Below, piece by piece: positions 58,544 to 64,000 of a stretch of 64,000 bases of DNA (the stretch's first letter is position 1; every line of letters begins with the position of its first letter). Under the pieces are notes generated by a model that did no database searches, was not told the DNA's origin, and saw only the letters and a program-made list of their open reading frames with translations. A program made the translations under genes and the position numbers. The stretch is from an uncultured Roseovarius sp. GTDB taxonomy: Bacteria; Pseudomonadota; Alphaproteobacteria; Rhodobacterales; Rhodobacteraceae. The stretch covers positions 245,756-309,755 of the forward strand of contig NZ_CANLER010000005.1 in assembly GCF_947489715.1 (NCBI RefSeq), in the 5' to 3' direction.

Positions 58544-59643
58544 GCAGCACCACAACCCAGCCCCGCACCCGCCTGACGATTGAACGTCGGCTCAACCGAA
58601 ATGCGGGCTGGACCTTTGCGATGTATTTCACCGCCACACTGATCGGGCTCGCTCTCTCGGCACTGCTCCTCTGGACCTCGGGTGCCGATGTGGCCAAGGC
58701 TTTCTCGGCCTTGCTGAAAGGGGCCTTTGGTAGCCAGAAGGCCTGGATCGGTACGCTCAGCAAGGCCACGCCGCTGATCCTGACGGGGCTGGCCACCGTG
58801 GTGGCCTTCCGGGCGCAGGTCTGGAGCATCGGGCAGGAGGGGCAGGTTTATGCCGGGGCCATGGGGGCCTATCTGGGGTGCCTGGTGTTCGCAGGCTTGC
58901 CGGTGGCGCTCTATCTTTCGCTGATCATCCTGTCGGGCATGATTGGCGGCGCGCTGCTGGGAACTATCGCGGCTGTGCTGAAAGACCGGTTTGATGTGAA
59001 TGAAATCATCTCGACCGTGATGATGAATTACCTCATCGTCTTTCTCCTCAGCTATCTGATTGGCGGCGGGCCATGGACCGAGGTGTCTTCCACGGTGGTT
59101 TATCAACAAACCGGCCCGGTGCCCGACACCTCGCAATTGCCGCAGCTGTTGGGCAGCAAGAAACTTCATTTAGGGTTCCTGTTTGCCATGGCGTCGGCCG
59201 TGGTCTGCTACATCCTGCTTGAAAAGACACCATTGGGGTATGAAATCCGTGCTCTGGGCTACAACCCGGTAGCGCTGGCCTATCGTGGCACCAATATCGG
59301 ACGCACGATCATTCTGGTCATGGCGATCAGCGGTGCGATTGCCGGGCTGGCAGGCGTTTCCGAAATCTTTGGTACGTCACACCGGTTACGATCCGATACG
59401 CTATATGGTTTGGGCTATACCGGCATCATCATCGGCATGATCGGCGGGTTGCGCCCCTTGGGTACGGTGGTGGCGGGCATCATCTTTGGTGGGCTGGCTT
59501 CGGGCGCTTTATATATGAAATTGCTGGCCAAAGTGCCCTCGGCGCTGGTTCCCGCGATGGAGGGTATATTGATGCTCACCTTCCTGTGCGCCGGGGTGGC
59601 CGCCCATTACCGTCTAGTGCGGGTGGGGGATGGCGATGTCTGA
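58540..59643 (+). CDS. BMP-type ABC transporter permease 1
   Basis: 367-residue BPD_transp_2-type permease with about nine hydrophobic segments. Family motifs: TLSKATPLILTGLATVVAFR, WSIGQEGQVYAGAMGAYLG, FDVNEIISTVMMNYL and YEIRALGYNPVALAYRGTNI. It overlaps the ATPase gene (ATGA) and the second permease gene. Confidence 0.94.
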   Translation: MSSTTTQPRTRLTIERRLNRNAGWTFAMYFTATLIGLALSALLLWTSGADVAKAFSALLKGAFGSQKAWIGTLSKATPLILTGLATVVAFRAQVWSIGQEGQVYAGAMGAYLGCLVFAGLPVALYLSLIILSGMIGGALLGTIAAVLKDRFDVNEIISTVMMNYLIVFLLSYLIGGGPWTEVSSTVVYQQTGPVPDTSQLPQLLGSKKLHLGFLFAMASAVVCYILLEKTPLGYEIRALGYNPVALAYRGTNIGRTIILVMAISGAIAGLAGVSEIFGTSHRLRSDTLYGLGYTGIIIGMIGGLRPLGTVVAGIIFGGLASGALYMKLLAKVPSALVPAMEGILMLTFLCAGVAAHYRLVRVGDGDV

Positions 59644-60565
59644 ACTGTTCTCCGAAGCCATCCTGATCAGCATCCTGGCAGGCACCGTACGCATCATGAC
59701 CCCGATCCTTTTTGCCGCAATCGGCGAATTGGTGACCCAGAGGGCCGGCATCTGGAACATGGGGGTTGAGGGCACGATGTTGATGGGCGCCTTTGCGGCC
59801 TATATCGTGGCCTCATCGACCGGCTCGGTCTGGCTGGCTGTCTGGGCTGCGATGGCGTCCGGCGCGCTGATGGGCCTGCTGACCGCCTTCATGACCGCCA
59901 CCATGCGGGTCGATCACTTCATCTCTGGCCTCGGCATCAACCTGTTGGCAGGCGGGCTGACACTCTACTGGTTCCGCATCTACATCAAAGGCCGCCCGCA
60001 ACCGACATTTGACGGGTTTGACAGCGTAGCCATCCCAGGCCTGTCGGCGATCCCCTGGCTGGGCGAGATCCTCTTTACCCAACGCTTGCTGACCTATCTA
60101 GCGTTCGCGATGGTCCCGGTGATTTGGTTCCTGTTGTACCGCACTCGCTGGGGGCTGGAACTGCGATGCCTGGGCGAAAACCCCAAGGCGCTTGATATCA
60201 AAGGCATCAATATCGTGCGCCGCCAATACCTGGCGGTGATGATCGGTTCAGTGATGACCGGCCTTGGCGGCGGCTTTCTGATGCTAGGCTTTTCCGACAG
60301 GTTTCTGGCCGACATCACCGCCGGGCGTGGCTGGCTGGCGGTGGTGGCAATCATCGCGGGCAACTGGATGCCGCGTGGCGTGTTGGCGGCCGTGCTGGTC
60401 TTTGCCCTGCTCGAAAGCGTTGCCACCCATGTTCAGGTGCTCAGCCTGAATGTCCCACACCAGATTTTCCTAGCCTTGCCCTACCTTGCCTCAATCCTGC
60501 TTCTGATGGGGCTCAGGCGCAAAACCAACCAGCCGGTGAAACTCGGCATTCCCTATTTCCGCTGA
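59636..60565 (+). CDS. BMP-type ABC transporter permease 2
   Basis: 309-residue partner permease, about eight hydrophobic segments. Motifs: VRIMTPILFAAIGELVTQRA, GIWNMGVEGTMLMGAFAAY, VDHFISGLGINLLAGGLTLYW and LRCLGENPKALDIKGINIVR. ATG at 59636 has GGGGG 6 bases upstream; an ATG at 59630 is in the same frame. With permease 1 it forms the membrane channel of the importer. Confidence 0.93.
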   Translation: MSELFSEAILISILAGTVRIMTPILFAAIGELVTQRAGIWNMGVEGTMLMGAFAAYIVASSTGSVWLAVWAAMASGALMGLLTAFMTATMRVDHFISGLGINLLAGGLTLYWFRIYIKGRPQPTFDGFDSVAIPGLSAIPWLGEILFTQRLLTYLAFAMVPVIWFLLYRTRWGLELRCLGENPKALDIKGINIVRRQYLAVMIGSVMTGLGGGFLMLGFSDRFLADITAGRGWLAVVAIIAGNWMPRGVLAAVLVFALLESVATHVQVLSLNVPHQIFLALPYLASILLLMGLRRKTNQPVKLGIPYFR

Positions 60566-60577
60566 ACGGAGATGATC

Positions 60578-61486
60578 ATGACCCAATCCTGCAACGACCC
60601 GGTGATCCTGAATGAATGGCACCCGCTGACCTCAATTGACGAGATCACGCAGGGGCTGGTTCACGATACGGTACTGCTGGAACAGCCTGTATCCTACGCG
60701 ATGGACGATGCGGGCGCGCTACATGTCTGGCACCGAACACCCGCACAGCCCGTTCACGCACCTCACGATCCGGCGAAAGCAGGTAACGCCTTGCCCGCGC
60801 GATCCGAGCATGGCTATCTCTGGACCTGTGTCGGCGAACCAACCGAGGATTTATTTCCGGTGCCAGAATTGCTGGAAGCCGACCGCCAGAACGTGCCTAC
60901 GGGCGTTTTTGGCGTGAATGTCTCGGCCGGTCGCGCCATCGAAAATTTCCTCGATATGGGTCATTTCCCTTTCGTTCATACCGGCATCCTGGGCGAAGAA
61001 CCCCACACCGAGGTCAAGGAATACGATGTTGAGGTCAGCGAGAGCCGTGATGAGATCCTCGCCACCCGCTGCCGGTTCTATCAGCCCAAGGCCGCTCTGG
61101 CGTCCGAGGGTGGTGCGGATGTGGAATATGTCTACCGCGTACCGCACATCAACTGCGCGCTGCTTTACAAATCCAGCCCGGGATACGAGGCCGAAGGGCG
61201 CATGGATGTGATCTATATGTTCCTGCAACCGATGACCCGCGAATGGACCCGCGCCCATACAGGCATGTGTGTGATTGACCTTGAGAACAGCTATCAGGGC
61301 ATCCGCTATTTTCAGCAGGTGATCTTTGGTCAGGATAAACCGATCCTCGAAAACCAGTTCCCCAAGCAACTGCCGCTGGACACCCGCGCTGAAACCCCCA
61401 TTCGTGCTGACAAATCAGCTATCGCCTATCGCCGATGGCTTTCCCGGAAAGGGCTGACCTACGGCGTCATCCCCGCAGCAGCATGA
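60578..61486 (+). CDS. NdmC-like oxygenase catalytic subunit without a Rieske cluster
   Basis: 302 residues. The catalytic domain of a Rieske oxygenase is intact: E122, D126, H129 and H134 in AIENFLDMGHFPFVH and D253 in GQDKPILENQ. The N-terminal part begins ILNEWHPL, as Rieske oxygenases do, but no C-x-H and no C-x2-H occur where the [2Fe-2S] ligands should be, and the domain is shortened. NdmC, the methylxanthine N7-demethylase, has this same loss and receives its Rieske domain from NdmD. The following gene supplies exactly such a domain. GGAG lies 6 bases before ATG 60578. The frame is open and uninterrupted, so it is not a decayed gene. Confidence 0.88.
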   Translation: MTQSCNDPVILNEWHPLTSIDEITQGLVHDTVLLEQPVSYAMDDAGALHVWHRTPAQPVHAPHDPAKAGNALPARSEHGYLWTCVGEPTEDLFPVPELLEADRQNVPTGVFGVNVSAGRAIENFLDMGHFPFVHTGILGEEPHTEVKEYDVEVSESRDEILATRCRFYQPKAALASEGGADVEYVYRVPHINCALLYKSSPGYEAEGRMDVIYMFLQPMTREWTRAHTGMCVIDLENSYQGIRYFQQVIFGQDKPILENQFPKQLPLDTRAETPIRADKSAIAYRRWLSRKGLTYGVIPAAA

Positions 61487-61501
61487 TCGAGGAGACCTGC
61501 A

Positions 61502-63250
61502 ATGACTGTTGATCCCGGTCGGTGGTATCCCATCGCCTCCAGTTCGGACCTTCCGCTGCGCCATGTCTTTCATGGTCAGCTTTGGGGGCGCGAAATGGCC
61601 GTGTGGCGGGCCGACGATGGACACGTCAACGTTTGGGAAAACCGTTGTCTGCACAGGGGGGTGCGTTTGAGCATCGGCCTGAATGAAGGGCGCGAGTTGC
61701 GCTGTCTTTATCACGGCTGGCGTTATGCCAATCGTACGGCTGGCTGTACCTATATCCCGGCACATCCGGCGGATGCCCCGGCCCGTACGATCTGCAACAA
61801 CACATACCCGGCGGTTGAGGCCCACGGGCTGATCTGGTCAGCTCTGGACCCAACAGAAGACTTTCGCGAACATACGCTGCTTGCCGGTGCGGACGCCCTT
61901 ACCTTGCGGCCCATCCCTGTCAATGCGCCGCTCGCACTCGTGGCGACTCATGCCCGCAACTACCGGTTTTCACAAACCGGAGCAGGCGACGCAGAAATCA
62001 GGATCATGGCCGAAGCCGAAGATTTCTTTGAACTCAACGCGTCGCTTAGCGACACGACCGCAACGCTGCTTTTGTTCATCCAACCGGTGGATGCAGGTCG
62101 GTCGATCCTGCGCGGCGTGCTGACCGCCAGCCCGGATGCAACAATGCCGATCCTGCGCCACCACAATCAGGCCATGTCGGCCCTGCGTGACCGCGTTGAG
62201 GCCGAGGCCGCGATGCTTGACGCACCCGAACCTATTGCGGTGTCGTTCAGCCCGGTGGATGAAGAACTGGCCCAAATGCCTGCCCGTGCGCGCTCTGGCC
62301 CCAAAGCGGAATTGCGTGTGACCGTCGCCCGAAAAAGGGATCTTGCTACCGATATCGCGGGTTTCCGGCTTGAGGCGGTTACCGGGCAGCTTCCCACGTT
62401 TCAGCCCGGCGCCCATATCGACGTGCATCTGCCCAATGGCTTGTCGCGGCAATATTCCCTGACCAATGCGCCGGGCGAAACCGATCACTACGCCATCGGT
62501 GTCAAACGAGAGCCAAAGTCGCGCGGTGGCTCTGCCTGTTTGCATGAGATTGTCCAGCAAGGCGATGTGCTGGCCATTTCCGCCCCGCGCAACAACTTTC
62601 CACTGCGCCGTGATGCGCTGAATACCATTCTGGTCGCGGGCGGCATCGGGATCACGCCGATGCTGGCAATGGCGCAAACGCTGGAGGCACAGTCCTTGCC
62701 ATTTGAGTTGCATTGCTTTGCCCAGTCCGAGGCGCATCTGGGGTTTGAGGAGATTCTGGGCCGGTTAGCAGGCGCAGTCACCACTCACCTTGGCCTTGAC
62801 CCCAAGGCGACCGGCAGGACCTTGGCGGAGATACTGAAAACCCGAGGCGAAGAGGAACACCTGTATATCTGTGGCCCGGGTCCGATGTTGGAGACCGCTC
62901 GCGGGATTGCGGACCGAAATGGCTGGCCCGATGACGCTGTTCATTTCGAGTATTTCAAGAACACCAACGAGATTGACGACAGCTCCGCTTTTGAGGTGGC
63001 CCTGGCGCGTTCGGCCCTGACCTTGCAGGTGCCCGCGGGCAGAACCATCCTGGAGGTGCTGCATGAAAACGGGGTCGAAATGCCAAGTTCCTGCGAACAG
63101 GGCGCCTGTGGCACCTGTTTGGCAACGGTCATAGATGGAGACCCCGATCACCAGGATGTCTACCTGTCACCCGGCGAACGGGCTGCGGGAAAAAGCATCA
63201 TCACCTGCGTGTCCCGATGCAAATCCAAGCGTCTTGTGTTGGACATCTGA
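61502..63250 (+). CDS. NdmD-like Rieske-reductase fusion
   Basis: 582 residues in three parts. Residues 1-105 form a Rieske domain (C49-L-H51, C68-L-Y-H71). Residues about 105-275 resemble a reduced oxygenase beta-sheet (LFIQPVDAGRSILRG) without the iron ligands. Residues about 288-582 form a vanillate/phthalate-type reductase: flavin motif RQYSLTNAP, NAD motif VAGGIGITPML, CGPGPMLE, and a plant-type ferredoxin (C531, C536, C539, C569). NdmD of the caffeine pathway has this length and layout. It should transfer electrons from NADH to both oxygenases and lend its Rieske domain to the NdmC-like subunit. GAGGAG precedes the ATG. Confidence 0.92.
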   Translation: MTVDPGRWYPIASSSDLPLRHVFHGQLWGREMAVWRADDGHVNVWENRCLHRGVRLSIGLNEGRELRCLYHGWRYANRTAGCTYIPAHPADAPARTICNNTYPAVEAHGLIWSALDPTEDFREHTLLAGADALTLRPIPVNAPLALVATHARNYRFSQTGAGDAEIRIMAEAEDFFELNASLSDTTATLLLFIQPVDAGRSILRGVLTASPDATMPILRHHNQAMSALRDRVEAEAAMLDAPEPIAVSFSPVDEELAQMPARARSGPKAELRVTVARKRDLATDIAGFRLEAVTGQLPTFQPGAHIDVHLPNGLSRQYSLTNAPGETDHYAIGVKREPKSRGGSACLHEIVQQGDVLAISAPRNNFPLRRDALNTILVAGGIGITPMLAMAQTLEAQSLPFELHCFAQSEAHLGFEEILGRLAGAVTTHLGLDPKATGRTLAEILKTRGEEEHLYICGPGPMLETARGIADRNGWPDDAVHFEYFKNTNEIDDSSAFEVALARSALTLQVPAGRTILEVLHENGVEMPSSCEQGACGTCLATVIDGDPDHQDVYLSPGERAAGKSIITCVSRCKSKRLVLDI

Positions 63251-63261
63251 GGGGTGGGCAT

Positions 63262-63903
63262 ATGAAACTCTATGATTACGAACTGTCGGGGAATTGCTAT
63301 AAAATCCGGCTGATGCTGAATTTTCTGGGTCGAGAGTACGAGACCCGAACGGTCGATTTCTATCCGGGGCGCGAACATAAATCCCCTGAACTGATGCAGT
63401 TGAACCCATTGGGGCAATTGCCGATCCTGGAAGATGGAAACCTGGTATTGCGGGACGCGCAGGCGATCCTGACCTATCTCGCGCATAAATATGACCCTTC
63501 GGGGCAATGGTATCCGGTGTCCGATCCGGAACGACTGGGACAGGTGGCGCAATGGCTGGCCTTTGCTGACGGGATCACCGCCACCGCATCGGCTGCGCGC
63601 CTGCACGACACCCTGTTTTATGAGCTTGACGTCGAGGCGGCCCGCGCCGGCGCACACCGATTGTTTCGTGTGCTGGATGAGCATCTATGGTTCGCCGAAC
63701 AGGAGGGCCAGGATTGGATATGTTCCGGTGATCACCCCACCATCGCCGACATAGCCTGTTTTCCCTATGTCATTTTGTCCGAAGAGGGCGGCGTTCCTCG
63801 GCAGGACTATCCAGCCATTCGCCGATGGTGCGACAGGATAAAACGACTACCCAAATTTGTCCTGATGTCTGGCGTGTTCCCGACAAGCCAATCCGCAACG
63901 TGA
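63262..63903 (+). CDS. GST-fold protein, NdmE-like
   Basis: 213 residues. The thioredoxin-like domain begins KLYDYELSGNCYKIRLMLNF and has NPLGQLPILEDGNLVLRDAQ; the helical domain has DHPTIADIACFPYVIL, the GST capping motif. NdmE, a GST-like protein without known catalysis, holds NdmC and NdmD in one complex in the caffeine pathway; this gene has the same place after the NdmD-like gene and similar size. GAGGGG precedes ATG 63262. A real glutathione-dependent reaction, for example on formaldehyde, cannot be ruled out. Confidence 0.85.
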   Translation: MKLYDYELSGNCYKIRLMLNFLGREYETRTVDFYPGREHKSPELMQLNPLGQLPILEDGNLVLRDAQAILTYLAHKYDPSGQWYPVSDPERLGQVAQWLAFADGITATASAARLHDTLFYELDVEAARAGAHRLFRVLDEHLWFAEQEGQDWICSGDHPTIADIACFPYVILSEEGGVPRQDYPAIRRWCDRIKRLPKFVLMSGVFPTSQSAT

Positions 63904-64000
63904 TAACAAACTGTGCGCGATACGCCCAAAGCATGCGTAATTGGGCTGACCCTGATCTAAGGTCGAGCTCCCGTTAAGATCACAGGATATCTGTGAGCAA

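Noticed and set aside
60578..61486. Rieske-less oxygenase as a truncated pseudogene
   Set aside because: The frame is intact, with a good ribosome site, a normal start and all catalytic ligands; the loss of the Rieske site is matched by the Rieske domain in the next gene.

Overview
The window looks like chromosomal DNA of a marine Roseobacter-group alphaproteobacterium (Rhodobacteraceae). The evidence is high GC, a complex I (nuo) operon interleaved with small unrelated genes in the manner described for Paracoccus and Rhodobacter, a leucine/isovalerate (liu) degradation cluster, an FnrL-type box and a ROSE thermometer upstream of an hsp20 gene. I see no rRNA, tRNA, CRISPR array, prophage or intact insertion sequence. 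Genes are dense: no gap exceeds about 290 bases.

Layout. 1-16692 (minus strand) is the nuo operon from nuoA back to nuoM, which is cut by the window edge. At least twelve non-nuo genes sit inside it: a carboxymuconolactone-decarboxylase-like protein, a methyltransferase, three lipoproteins, a MAPEG protein, a zinc-ribbon micro-protein, a DUF5333-like and a DUF5337-like protein, a four-helix membrane protein, an ABM-fold protein and a 60-residue gene wedged between nuoC and nuoD. 16843-21366 holds a short MetE-like gene, an AraC regulator, a DUF4142 protein with a cupredoxin, and an outer-membrane barrel. 21456-32246 (minus) is a leucine catabolism cluster (isovaleryl-CoA dehydrogenase, acyl-CoA synthetase, both methylcrotonyl-CoA carboxylase subunits, methylglutaconyl-CoA hydratase, HMG-CoA lyase) with two GST-fold proteins inside it and an ompW gene on the other strand. 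32392-40814 has a CreA-like gene, a DegT aminotransferase, phosphoglycolate phosphatase, glmU-glmS, a PPOX-fold protein, an AlkD-like protein, a DUF4157 protein and hsp20. 40972-48311 has twin trypsin-like proteases, a lipoprotein, moaA-waaA-glycosyltransferase-GNAT and an M20 amidohydrolase. 48384-53527 has an FAD oxidase with a peptide-type ABC ATPase, divergent from a peptide-binding protein, without permeases.

The most interesting segment is 53760-63903. A divergent AraC regulator precedes a plus-strand operon that encodes a complete Rieske oxygenase, a BMP-type (nucleoside/nucleobase-class) ABC transporter, a Rieske-oxygenase catalytic subunit that has no Rieske cluster, a reductase that carries an extra N-terminal Rieske domain but no catalytic iron site, and a GST-fold protein. 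This is the component set of the bacterial methylxanthine N-demethylases NdmA/B, NdmC, NdmD and NdmE. Here it is joined to a purine-class importer and preceded by a perfect FNR-type box. I infer an N-methylpurine (or similar N-methyl compound) uptake and oxidative demethylation system.

Other notable non-coding structure: two hairpins whose loops are perfect four-tract G-quadruplex motifs (26478-26526 and 34277-34323), a 4 x 11-bp repeat (26547-26590), an RpoH-type promoter plus ROSE thermometer for hsp20, and an ivd promoter with a palindromic operator at its start site.
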